The notes below the pieces were generated by a model. The model did no database searches. It was not told the DNA's origin and saw only the letters and a program-made list of their open reading frames with translations. Positions 28,783 through 36,845 of a stretch of DNA of 58,682 nt are shown piece by piece; the first letter of the stretch is position 1; every line of letters starts with the position of its first letter. Position numbers and translations under genes: made by a program. This DNA is from Streptomyces sp. MS191 (GTDB lineage: Bacteria; Actinomycetota; Actinomycetes; Streptomycetales; Streptomycetaceae), in NCBI RefSeq assembly GCF_008042125.1, contig NZ_RDBI01000040.1:436911-495592 (forward strand). The letters run 5' to 3'.

Positions 28783-28812
28783 GCGTGAAAGGGAGTTGCT
28801 TGGAGGTGCTCG

Positions 28813-30042
28813 TTACAGGGCGACACCGAGCAGTGCGTCGACCGAGCGGGAGACGAGGCCGGGCGCGGACTCGTCCGTGCCGCCCTCGGCCGTCTGGGCC
28901 GCCACCCAGCGGTCGACCGCGGCGAGCGCGGCCGGGGCGTCGAGGTCGTCGGCGAGCGCGTCGCGGATCTCCTCGACGAGCGCGTCGGCCGGCAGGCCGT
29001 CGGGGCGGGAGACGGCGGCGCGCCACCGCTCCAGGCGGTCCACGGCGTCCTGGAGGACCTGGTCGGTCCACTCCCAGTCCGCGCGGTAGTGGTGCGAGAG
29101 GAGGGCGAGGCGGATGGCCGCCGGGTCGACGCCGTCACGGCGGAGCGCCGAGACGAAGACCAGGTTGCCCTTCGACTTCGACATCTTCTCGCCGTCGAGC
29201 GCGACCATGCCGGCGTGGACGTACGCCCGCGCCATGGGGAACTCGCCGGTGAGCGCCTGGGCGTGCGAGGCGCCCATCTCGTGGTGCGGGAAGATCAGGT
29301 CGGAGCCGCCGCCCTGCACGTCGAAGCCCATGCCCAGGTGGTCGAGGGCGATGGCGACGCACTCGATGTGCCAGCCGGGCCGTCCGGGGCCGAGGCTGCC
29401 GCCGTCCCAGCTCGGCTCGCCCTCACGGGCCGCCATCCAGAGCATCGGGTCGAGGGGGTTCTTCTTGCCGGGGCGGTCCGGGTCGCCGCCGCGCTCGGCG
29501 GAGAGGTGCCGCATCAGCTCGGTGCCGTAGTTCGACACCTGGCCGAAGTGCGGGTCGGCCTCGACCGAGAAGTAGACGTCGCCGTCCAGCTCGTAGGCGG
29601 CCCCGGAGTCCCGGAGCCGTTCGACCAGCGGCACGATGCCGGGTATGGCCTCGACGGCGCCGATGTAGTGCTGGGGCGGCAGCATCCGCAGCGCGGTCAT
29701 GTCCTCGCGGAACAGGGCGGTCTCGCGCTCGGCGAGGCCGACCCAGTCGATGCCGTCGCGGATCGCCCGCTCCAGGAGGGGGTCGTCGACGTCGGTGACG
29801 TTCTGGACGTAGTGGACCTGCCGCTTGGTGTCGAGCCACACGCGCTGAACGAGGTCGAACGCGTTGTAGGTCGCCGCGTGACCCATGTGGGTCGCGTCGT
29901 ACGGCGTGATGCCGCATACGTAGATACGGGCGACGGGGCCGGGGGCGAGGGTCACTCGTCCGCCGGTCGCGGTGTCGTGGATCCGGAGGTCGCGGCCCTT
30001 GCCGGGCAGGGCGGGGACCTCAGAAGCGGGCCAGGCATGCAT
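28813..30042 (-). CDS. mshC: cysteine:1D-myo-inosityl 2-amino-2-deoxy-glucopyranoside ligase
   Basis: MshC joins cysteine to the amine of GlcN-Ins in mycothiol biosynthesis, using ATP. The 409-residue protein is a class I cysteinyl-tRNA-synthetase relative without the anticodon domain. The HIGH-type motif is [10 protein letters not shown], the KMSKS loop is EKMSKSKGN, and zinc ligands appear in VCGITPYD and [12 protein letters not shown]. The length is that of MshC, shorter than CysS. I start it at the ATG 30040-30042. It is downstream of the DUF3090/kinase-like trio on the same strand, as in other actinobacteria. Confidence 0.95.
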   Translation of the reverse strand: MHAWPASEVPALPGKGRDLRIHDTATGGRVTLAPGPVARIYVCGITPYDATHMGHAATYNAFDLVQRVWLDTKRQVHYVQNVTDVDDPLLERAIRDGIDWVGLAERETALFREDMTALRMLPPQHYIGAVEAIPGIVPLVERLRDSGAAYELDGDVYFSVEADPHFGQVSNYGTELMRHLSAERGGDPDRPGKKNPLDPMLWMAAREGEPSWDGGSLGPGRPGWHIECVAIALDHLGMGFDVQGGGSDLIFPHHEMGASHAQALTGEFPMARAYVHAGMVALDGEKMSKSKGNLVFVSALRRDGVDPAAIRLALLSHHYRADWEWTDQVLQDAVDRLERWRAAVSRPDGLPADALVEEIRDALADDLDAPAALAAVDRWVAAQTAEGGTDESAPGLVSRSVDALLGVAL

Positions 30043-30187
30043 GACCTGAGCGTAACCGGACACCTGTTCCGGATACGAACCGGATCCGGGATCTTGACCG
30101 ATTACGCGGTCTTGCGGGTCAGAGCCGTTCGTGCATACCCCTGGGGGGTCCCGCCCGGTCGGACGTGGTGTGGCCGGATCCGATCGG

Positions 30188-31030
30188 TCAGACGGGGGGC
30201 CAGGGGATGGCGGGCCACTGGCCCGACGGCTCCGGGTGCCGGCGGGTCCGGCGCAGGACCTCGACGCGGGCCCGCAGGGCGTCCACCTCCGCCGCGGTGA
30301 GCAGTTCCGCCAGACGGGTGGCGAGCGGCGTGCCGGGCGCGAGGGCGCCGCCGAGGCCGGCGAGGACCTCGACGGCCTCGGCGGGCAGTTCCTCGCCCGC
30401 CCAGCCCCAGAGGAGGGTGCGGAGCTTGTCCTCCACGTTGAAGGTCACGCCGTGGTCGATGGCGTACAGCCGGCCGTCCGGCGCCGGCAGCAGGTGACCG
30501 CCCTTGCGGTCGCCGTTGTTGATGACCGCGTCGAGGACGGCGAGACGGCGCAGCGCCGGGCTGTCCGCGTGCACGAGGAGCGCGGTGCCGCCGTCACCGA
30601 CCTGGGCGGGCCCGACGGCCTTCCAGCCCTCCCCCGCCTCCTCGTCCTCGGTCAGGGCGAGCAGGTTCGCGCCGGGGTCCGCCTCGATCCACAGCTGGAC
30701 CATGCCCTCGCCGTACGGGCCGTCGCGCAGCACGGTCGGCGGCACGAGGCCCCAGCCGGTCGCCTCGGAGAGCTCGTACGCGGCGACCTCCCGCTGGGCG
30801 AGGGTGCCGTCGGGGAAGTCCCACAGGGGCCGCTCGCCGGCCACGGGCTTGTAGACGCAGTCGGCCTCCCGGCCCTGATGCGCGACCGTGCAGAACAGCA
30901 CCGCGTTGGAGGCCTCGCGGACCTGGCCGCGGACGGTCAGTTCACCGTGGGCGAGCAGTTCGACGTCCGCGGCGGCGGAGGGGCCGGGCGGGACCCCACC
31001 GGACCCCCGGCCCCGGCGGCGCCGGCACAC
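30188..31030 (-). CDS. SCO1664-family kinase-like protein, N-terminus apparently frameshifted
   Basis: The core (from [13 protein letters not shown] onward) matches the actinobacterial SCO1664/TIGR03843 family, which resembles PI3/PI4-kinase-like and HipA-like folds. Candidate catalytic motifs are [10 protein letters not shown] and AIDHGVTF (metal-binding Asp). The longest intact frame begins at GTG 31028-31030, but its first residues (CRRRRGRG) look like wrong-frame translation. An ATG at 31104-31106 overlapping the DUF3090 stop (ATGA) opens another frame with a natural MTYADTPDVPAAPGDP start. Dropping one base from the C5 run at 31004-31008 fuses the two into a 305-residue protein. A mutation or an assembly error are both possible. 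Confidence 0.75.
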   Translation of the reverse strand: MCRRRRGRGSGGVPPGPSAAADVELLAHGELTVRGQVREASNAVLFCTVAHQGREADCVYKPVAGERPLWDFPDGTLAQREVAAYELSEATGWGLVPPTVLRDGPYGEGMVQLWIEADPGANLLALTEDEEAGEGWKAVGPAQVGDGGTALLVHADSPALRRLAVLDAVINNGDRKGGHLLPAPDGRLYAIDHGVTFNVEDKLRTLLWGWAGEELPAEAVEVLAGLGGALAPGTPLATRLAELLTAAEVDALRARVEVLRRTRRHPEPSGQWPAIPWPPV

Positions 31031-31064
31031 CGGGCGACGCCGGGGCCGGGGGTCCGGTGGGGTC
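30992..31064. repeat. perfect 27-bp inverted repeat inside a gene start
   Basis: Arms 30992-31018 and 31038-31064 are exact reverse complements, separated by 19 nt. The repeat sits in the variable N-terminal coding part of the SCO1664-family gene, and the frame break maps to the five-C run in the left arm (31004-31008). It is far longer than any other intragenic inverted repeat I saw in the window. Confidence 0.85.
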
Positions 31065-31102
31065 GCCGGGCGCGGCGGGCACGTCGGGCGTGTCGGCGTA
31101 CG

Positions 31103-31693
31103 TCATGCGCCGCGCCGGTATCCGTTCTGGCGCGGGCACACGTGGCCCTCGGGGTCGAGCGGCAGGCTGCAGAGCGGGCACGGCGGACGGCCGGCGTTGA
31201 CGACGTCGAGGGCGCGCTTGGCGAAGGACCGGGCCTGGGCGCCGGTGAGCCGGACGCGCAGCATCGGCGGGCCGTTCTCCTCGTCCTGGAGCAGTCGCTC
31301 CTCGGCCTCGGCGAGATCCTCGTCCGACTCGGCGTCGAGCTCGACGAGCGCCTGCGCCTCGACGATCATGCGCTGTTCCTCGCCGTCCCAGGCCAGCGCC
31401 ATCGTGCCGACCCGGAACTCCTCCTCGACCGGGGCGTCCAGCGGGGCGGTGTCCGCGATGTCGGCGGGCGCGACGGCCGGGACGGGGGCGTTGCCGCCGG
31501 TGCGGCGCACGACCTCGTCGAGGAGTTCGTCGATGCGCTCGGCGAGCGCGGCGACCTGGGTCTTCTCCAGGGCCACGCTGGTGACCCGGCCCGCCGCGGA
31601 CGCCTGCAGGAAGAACGTACGGCGGCCAGGCAGCCCGACCGTGCCGGCCACGAAACGCTCCGGTGGGTCGTAGAGGAACACCTGACGGGACAC
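31103..31693 (-). CDS. DUF3090 family protein
   Basis: A 196-residue actinobacterial protein of the TIGR03847/DUF3090 family. The N-terminal domain (SRQVFLYDPPERFVAGTVG) is a conserved beta-rich fold; the C-terminus has CPLCSLPLDPEGHVC followed by PRQNGYRRG, a likely zinc-binding treble of cysteines. It starts at a GTG with AAGGGAG upstream. It is the middle gene of a trio with the phosphatase upstream and the kinase-like gene downstream (ATGA overlap). Its function is unknown. Confidence 0.9.
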   Translation of the reverse strand: MSRQVFLYDPPERFVAGTVGLPGRRTFFLQASAAGRVTSVALEKTQVAALAERIDELLDEVVRRTGGNAPVPAVAPADIADTAPLDAPVEEEFRVGTMALAWDGEEQRMIVEAQALVELDAESDEDLAEAEERLLQDEENGPPMLRVRLTGAQARSFAKRALDVVNAGRPPCPLCSLPLDPEGHVCPRQNGYRRGA

Positions 31694-31770
31694 GTCCCTG
31701 ACTCCCTTGAGTCTCGACAGTGGTGAAGGCCCGCGCTACAGCGGCCCGTCCACCCTACTGCGCGGATGGA

Positions 31771-32460
31771 TCACGGTGCGCCCGCGCCGCCCCCGACCTC
31801 GGCCGTCCCCTGCGTGTCACGCGCCTCACGGGGGGCGAGACCGGCGAGGTCCCCGGTGTCCCCGAGGCGGAGGAGGAAGGGGCGCAGCCGGGTGTAGCGG
31901 ATGACGGTGACCGAGCAGGGGTCGACGTGGATGCGCTGGAAGAGGTCGAGGTGCATCCCGAGCGCGTCCGCGACGATCGACTTGATGATGTCGCCGTGCG
32001 AGCACATCGCGTAGACGGCGTCCTCGCCGTGCTCGGCCTCGATCCGGGCGTTCCAGTCCCGTACGGCGTCGACGGCCCGGGCCTGCATGGCACGCATCGA
32101 CTCGCCGCCGGGGAAGGCCGCGGCGGAGGCGTGCGCCTGGACGACCTCCATCAGGGGCTCGTCGTTGAGCTCGGCGAGCTTGCGCCCCGACCAGTCGCCG
32201 TAGTCGCACTCGCTGATCCGCTCGTCGGTGTGCAGCGGCAGGCCGGGGCGGGCCTCCAGGAGCGGTACGAGGGTCTCCCGGCACCGCTGCAGCGGGCTGC
32301 TGACGGCGGCGGCCAGCGGCAGGCCGGCCAGGCGCCCGGGCAGGGCGGCGGCCTGCGCGGCGCCCCGCTCGTCGAGCGCGACCCCGGGCGTCCGCCCGGC
32401 GAGGACCCCGGAGGTGTTGGCGGTGGAGCGTCCGTGGCGGACGAGGATCAACGTGGCCAT
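31771..32460 (-). CDS. histidine phosphatase (MSMEG_4193 family)
   Basis: A 229-residue phosphoglycerate-mutase-like phosphatase. The catalytic LILVRHGRS motif is at residues 4-12, the acid/base region is ERISECDYGDWSG, and the second histidine is in MCSHGDIIKS. This matches the MSMEG_4193/TIGR03848 family that co-occurs with DUF3090 and the SCO1664-type kinase-like protein. The substrate is unknown. I start at the ATG 32458-32460; the frame is open upstream but the phosphatase fold starts here. First gene of the minus-strand set leading to mshC. Confidence 0.9.
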   Translation of the reverse strand: MATLILVRHGRSTANTSGVLAGRTPGVALDERGAAQAAALPGRLAGLPLAAAVSSPLQRCRETLVPLLEARPGLPLHTDERISECDYGDWSGRKLAELNDEPLMEVVQAHASAAAFPGGESMRAMQARAVDAVRDWNARIEAEHGEDAVYAMCSHGDIIKSIVADALGMHLDLFQRIHVDPCSVTVIRYTRLRPFLLRLGDTGDLAGLAPREARDTQGTAEVGGGAGAP

Positions 32461-32629
32461 GGCGGCAAGGGTAGGGCCACGCCCGCGCGCGTGGGGCGGC
32501 GGCTTCCTGCGCGGCCGCTCGCCGGGGCCGGGGCACCGGACGGGGCACCCGACCCGGGCTCGCGCGCCGGGCCGGAGCCGGGACGGGAGGACGGGTGCGA
32601 GAAGCGGCGGAGCGGGGAACAATGACCGG

Positions 32630-33613
32630 ATGATCGTCGACTCTGCCCTCTACAAGGCCGGTGCCCGTGCCGAAGGCCCCGCCGACCTGTCCGACGCGCT
32701 GGCGGAGGCACGGGCGAGCGGCGACGCCTTCCTCTGGGTCGGCCTCTACGAGCCCACCGAGGCGGAGTTCGATCACGTGGCGGCCGAGTTCGCGCTGCAC
32801 CCCCTGGCCGTCGAGGACGCGCTGAAGGCCCATCAGCGGCCCAAGCTGGAGGTCTACGAGGACTCGCTCTTCGTCGTCCTCAAACCGGTGCTGTACGAGC
32901 CGAAGAGCGACCGGGTCTCCACGGGCGAGCTGATGGTGTTCCTGGGCGACTCGTTCGTGGTCACCGTCCGGCACGGCGAGGGAGCCCCGCTCGCGGCGGT
33001 CCGCAAACGGCTGGAGGCCGAACCTGAGGTGCTGCGGCACGGGCCGACGGCCGTCCTGTACGCGATCAGCGACGCCGTGGTGGACCACTACATCGACGTG
33101 GCCGGCGAGCTCCAGGTCGACCTGGAGGAGCTGGAGGCCGACGTGTTCGCGCCGGTCGGCGGCAAGCCGGGCAACACGGCGGCGCGGATCTACACCGCCA
33201 AGCGCCAGGTGCTCGAGTTCCGCCGGGCGAGCAGCCCGCTGACGGTGCCGATGCAGCGGCTGGCGGCCGCGTCGGTGCCCTTCGTGCACGAGCACTCGAT
33301 GCCCTTCTTCCGGGACGTCGTCGACCACCTGACCCGGGCCAACGAGCAGGTGGAGGGCCTGGACCGGCTCCTCTCGGACGTGCTGTCGGCGCATCTGGCG
33401 CAGATGGGCGTGCGGCAGAACGACGACATGCGGAAGATCTCGGCGTGGGCGGCCATGGCCGCGGTCCCCACGATGGTCGCGGGCATCTACGGCATGAACT
33501 TCGAGCACATGCCCGAACTGGGCTGGGAGTGGTCGTACCCGGCGGTCGTCCTGCTGATGGCCGGAATCGTGACGGGCCTGTACCGGCTGTTCAAGCGCCG
33601 CGGCTGGATGTAG
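32630..33613 (+). CDS. corA: CorA-family magnesium/cobalt transporter
   Basis: A 327-residue inner-membrane divalent cation channel. A cytoplasmic alpha/beta domain and long stalk helix precede two C-terminal membrane helices. The first ends with the signature YGMNFEHMPE and the second carries the positive RLFKRRGWM tail. The start is the ATG at 32630; upstream reading is antisense to the phosphatase and not plausible. It is divergent from the histidine phosphatase and convergent with the ferritin-like gene. Confidence 0.93.
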   Translation: MIVDSALYKAGARAEGPADLSDALAEARASGDAFLWVGLYEPTEAEFDHVAAEFALHPLAVEDALKAHQRPKLEVYEDSLFVVLKPVLYEPKSDRVSTGELMVFLGDSFVVTVRHGEGAPLAAVRKRLEAEPEVLRHGPTAVLYAISDAVVDHYIDVAGELQVDLEELEADVFAPVGGKPGNTAARIYTAKRQVLEFRRASSPLTVPMQRLAAASVPFVHEHSMPFFRDVVDHLTRANEQVEGLDRLLSDVLSAHLAQMGVRQNDDMRKISAWAAMAAVPTMVAGIYGMNFEHMPELGWEWSYPAVVLLMAGIVTGLYRLFKRRGWM

Positions 33614-33615
33614 GC

Positions 33616-33641
33616 CCGGTCCGGCGATCTTCGAGGACCGG
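33616..33641. terminator. short terminator-like hairpin
   Basis: ccggtcc (33616-33622) pairs with ggaccgg (33635-33641) just after the corA stop and before the end of the convergent ferritin-like gene. Confidence 0.45.
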
Positions 33642-33678
33642 CCGGACAGGGCCTGGCCGCGGCGCTGGTCCCGCGGGG

Positions 33679-34464
33679 TCAGAAGGCCGGCGCGGGGACG
33701 GCGGGCCCGCCGAGCGCGTCGCGCCGCTCGGGCATCCTCAGGTCGACCATCTTGTGCCAGCCGGCGAACCGCTCCCAGGCGTGCATGCCGTGGATGCCGG
33801 CCGTGAGCGCGGCCGCCTTGGCCCGCGGCCACTCCAGGATGCGGCCCATGTGGCTCATCACGGCCAGGCTGACGTCGCGGTAGACCTGGATCTCGGCGAG
33901 GGCGGACTCCCGCAGCGTGCGCTGGATGAGGCGGCCGTGGCCGGCCTGCGCGAGGCGCAGCAGTTCCTCGTGGCAGTAGGCGAGGTGGTTGTCCTCGTCG
34001 TTGCAGATCATGTGGATGGCCCTGCCGAGCTCGGGGTGGTCCCCGAAGTACGTGACCAGCATGTCCATCTGGTCGGCCGCCCGCTGCTCCGTGACCCTGC
34101 TGTGGGCGAGGTAGACGACGACGTCCTCCTCGCTCAGCGGTTGGTCGCGGCGCAGCTTGTCGTGGGCGAGACCGATCCCGCGCTGTTCGAGGAGCATCGT
34201 GTAGTCGGTCTCCGGGGGGACCGGTACGGGCTCCAGACCGCGCTTCTTCATCAGCGCGTTGAAGATCCGGCCGTGCTTGTCCTCGTCGGCGCCGTGCCGG
34301 GTGATCTTGGGGGTCAGGTCCCGCATGCCGGGGGCGACGAGCGCCGCGATACGCGCGTTCTCCCAGCCTCCCTGCGCCTCGCCGCTGGCGGCGATCGAAC
34401 AGAAGAGCCGGAAGGACTCGTCGTTGTCGATGATCTCCTGGAAAAGGCTCCTGGCCGTGAGCAT
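33679..34464 (-). CDS. ferritin-like di-iron protein
   Basis: A 261-residue all-helical protein with the hallmarks of the ferritin-like superfamily: two E-x-x-H motifs (DEDKHGRIF near residue 60 and NDEDNHLAYC near 145) with additional Glu on partner helices. No membrane segment or signal peptide. It could be an oxygenase or an iron/peroxide-handling protein; I cannot decide. The ATG at 34462-34464 is eight nt after GGAGG. Monocistronic, downstream of the F420-type oxidoreductase but separated by a hairpin. Confidence 0.85.
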   Translation of the reverse strand: MLTARSLFQEIIDNDESFRLFCSIAASGEAQGGWENARIAALVAPGMRDLTPKITRHGADEDKHGRIFNALMKKRGLEPVPVPPETDYTMLLEQRGIGLAHDKLRRDQPLSEEDVVVYLAHSRVTEQRAADQMDMLVTYFGDHPELGRAIHMICNDEDNHLAYCHEELLRLAQAGHGRLIQRTLRESALAEIQVYRDVSLAVMSHMGRILEWPRAKAAALTAGIHGMHAWERFAGWHKMVDLRMPERRDALGGPAVPAPAF

Positions 34465-34624
34465 TGCTGCCACCTCCATCCGGGCGTCCGCACACCGCAC
34501 GTCCGCAGACATCGAGTCAAATGCGCCGCGGGAGAGTGGGCAACACGAGGGCCGGGCGACTCGGCCGAAAGAAGGAGCCCCGCGCTCGTAACCGGGGGGT
34601 GGGGTGGAGCGTTGTTCAGCGTGA

Positions 34625-34665
34625 CGGCCGTGGCGGGGAAGACCCCCGAGCCCCCACCACGGCCG
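34625..34665 (-). terminator. terminator after the LLM oxidoreductase
   Basis: cggccgtgg (34625-34633) pairs with ccacggccg (34657-34665), with further inner G/C pairs, 15 nt after the stop codon of the minus-strand oxidoreductase. Confidence 0.65.
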
Positions 34666-34679
34666 CAGACTTCCTCCCG

Positions 34680-35729
34680 CTACGCCAGGCCCGCCCGCTC
34701 CAGGGCCTCCGTGCCCGCGCGCAGGGCGGCGAGGCGCTCGTCCAGGGTGAAGCCGGCCGGGGCCAGGGTCAGCGTGTTGACACCGGCCGCGGCGTAGGCC
34801 TTCATGCGGTCGGCGATCCGCTCGACGGAGCCCAGCAGGGTGGTCTGGTCGATCAGCTGCCGCGGTACGGCGGCGGCGGCACCGGTCTTGTCGCCGGCCA
34901 GGTACTTGTCCTGGATCTCGGCGGCCTCCTTCTCGTACCCCATCCGCTGGGCGAGCTGGTTGTAGAAGTTCTGCTTGCGGCTGCCCATGCCGCCGACGTA
35001 CAGGGCGGTGTACGGGCGGAAGATGTCCGCCAGGGCGTCGATGTCGTCGCCGAGGGCCAGCGGCAGGGTCGGGTGGACGTCGAAGCCGTCCATCGTCAGT
35101 CCCGCCTTCTCGCGGCCCGCGCGCAGGTGGCGCAGCGCGGTCTCCTCCAGGTGCTCGGCGGAGGGGAAGATCAGCAGGGCGCCGTCGGCGATCTCGCCGG
35201 TCTGCTCCAGGTTCTTGGGGCCGATCGCGGCGATGTAGAGCGGGATGTGCTCGCGCTCCGGGTGGACGGTGAGCTTGATGGGCTTGCCGGGGCCGTCCGG
35301 CAGCGGGAGCGTCCAGTGGGCGCCCTCGTAGGTGAGCCGCTCGCGGGACATGGCCTTGCGGACGATCTCGACGTACTCGCGGGTGCGGGCGAGCGGCTTG
35401 TCGAACTTGACGCCGTACCAACCCTCGGACACCTGCGGTCCGGACACGCCGAGGCCCAGGCGGAAGCGGCCCCCGGAGAGCGAGTCGAGGGTGGCCGCGG
35501 TCATCGCCGTCATGGCCGGCTGGCGCGCGGGGATCTGCATGATCGCGGAGCCGACGTCGATCCGTTCGGTCTTGGCGGCCACCCAGGAGAGCACGGTGGG
35601 CGCGTCGGAGCCGTAGGCCTCGGCCGCCCAGCACACGTCGTATCCGAGGCGGTCCGCCTCCTGGGCGACGGCGAGGTTGTCGCCGTCCATACCGGCGCCC
35701 CAGTAGCCGAGGTTGATGCCGAGCCGCAT
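34680..35729 (-). CDS. LLM-class F420-dependent oxidoreductase
   Basis: A 349-residue TIM-barrel enzyme of the F420-dependent luciferase-like group (TIGR03559-type). Features: MRLGINLGYWGAGM start, EADRLGYDVCWAAEAYGSDA, IMQIPARQPAMTAM (non-prolyl cis-peptide region) and GRFRLGLGVSGPQVSEGWYG. Such enzymes transfer hydride between F420H2 and small molecules; the substrate is not apparent. Good AAGAGGG site before the ATG. Divergent from the aldo/keto reductase. Confidence 0.9.
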   Translation of the reverse strand: MRLGINLGYWGAGMDGDNLAVAQEADRLGYDVCWAAEAYGSDAPTVLSWVAAKTERIDVGSAIMQIPARQPAMTAMTAATLDSLSGGRFRLGLGVSGPQVSEGWYGVKFDKPLARTREYVEIVRKAMSRERLTYEGAHWTLPLPDGPGKPIKLTVHPEREHIPLYIAAIGPKNLEQTGEIADGALLIFPSAEHLEETALRHLRAGREKAGLTMDGFDVHPTLPLALGDDIDALADIFRPYTALYVGGMGSRKQNFYNQLAQRMGYEKEAAEIQDKYLAGDKTGAAAAVPRQLIDQTTLLGSVERIADRMKAYAAAGVNTLTLAPAGFTLDERLAALRAGTEALERAGLA

Positions 35730-35845
35730 ATCCGCACCCTCTTTACTGATCAGTAACGTCCCTTGCGCGGGACTCTAGCGCGCGGGCGCGGCATCCGTCA
35801 GGAGGAGCTTGTCCACAGGGTCTCTCCGCGTGGGGCCGTGGCCAG

Positions 35846-35851
35846 TAATCT
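35846..35851 (+). promoter_or_regulatory. possible -10 of a leaderless aldo/keto reductase transcript
   Basis: TAATCT lies 7 nt before the ATG at 35859, which has no ribosome-binding site. This spacing would place the transcript start at or next to the start codon. No good -35 is seen. Confidence 0.35.
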
Positions 35852-35858
35852 CGCGCCC

Positions 35859-36845
35859 ATGGAGCAGAGGCATCTCGGACGTACCGGCCTGCGCGTGTCC
35901 CGGCTCGGGCTCGGCACCCTCACCTGGGGCCGGGACACCGACGAGCACGACGCGGCCGACCAGTTGAAGGCGTTCTGGGACGCCGGCGGCACGCTCGTGG
36001 ACACGGCGGACGTCTACGGCGGCGGCGAGGCCGAATACCTGCTCGGGCAGCTCATGGAGCGGCTGGTGCCGCGGCGGGACCTGGTCGTGTCGACGAAGGC
36101 GGGCAGCGTGCCCGACCCGGACCGGCGGATGGACGGCTCCCGGGGACATCTGCTGGCCGCGCTGGACGCCTCCCTGGCGCGGCTGGGCACCGACCACGTC
36201 GACCTGTGGCAGCTGCACGCGTTCGATCCCCACACGCCGCTGGAGGAGTCCCTCCAGGCACTGGACATCGCCGTGAGCAGCGGGCGGGCGCGGTACGTGG
36301 GGGTGTCGAACTTCTGCGGGTGGCAGCTGGCGAAGGCCGGGACCTGGCAGCTCGGCTCGGCGGCCGGCGTACGGACCCGCCTCGCGGCGACGCAGATGGA
36401 GTACTCGCTGCTGCAGCGGGGCGTCGAGCGCGAGGTGCTGCCGGCCGCGCTCGATCTGGGCATAGGCCTGCTGCCCTCCTCACCCCTCGGCCGCGGCGTG
36501 CTGACGGGCAAGTACCGGCACGGCACGCCCTCGGACTCGCGGGGCGGCTCGGAGACGATGTCGCCGTTCGTGGAGCCGTACCTCGACGACGCGGCGAGCC
36601 GGATCGTGGACGCGGTCGCGACGGCGGCGGACGGCCTGGCGGTCACACCGCTGCAGGTCGCCCTCGCGTGGGTGCGCGACCGGCCGGGGGTGACCGCGCC
36701 CATCGTCGGCGCGCGCAACGCGCAGCAGCTCGCGGCCGCTCTGTCAGTGGAGAGCCTTAGTCTTCCTGACGAGATCTGTCGGGCTCTCGACGACGTGTCG
36801 GCGCCCGTGCACCGCTACCCGGACCAGGACTGGAGCACCTTGTGA
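35859..36845 (+). CDS. aldo/keto reductase
   Basis: A 328-residue NADPH-dependent (beta/alpha)8 oxidoreductase. The catalytic tetrad is visible: Asp and Tyr in DTADVYGGGEAE, Lys in VVSTKAGS and His in LWQLHAFD; the C-terminal cofactor part has PIVGARNAQQLAAAL. It reduces carbonyls of unknown identity. The ATG at 35859 lacks a Shine-Dalgarno and probably sits at the transcript start. Its TGA overlaps the GTG of the next gene (GTGA), so the two are translationally coupled. Confidence 0.92.
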   Translation: MEQRHLGRTGLRVSRLGLGTLTWGRDTDEHDAADQLKAFWDAGGTLVDTADVYGGGEAEYLLGQLMERLVPRRDLVVSTKAGSVPDPDRRMDGSRGHLLAALDASLARLGTDHVDLWQLHAFDPHTPLEESLQALDIAVSSGRARYVGVSNFCGWQLAKAGTWQLGSAAGVRTRLAATQMEYSLLQRGVEREVLPAALDLGIGLLPSSPLGRGVLTGKYRHGTPSDSRGGSETMSPFVEPYLDDAASRIVDAVATAADGLAVTPLQVALAWVRDRPGVTAPIVGARNAQQLAAALSVESLSLPDEICRALDDVSAPVHRYPDQDWSTL

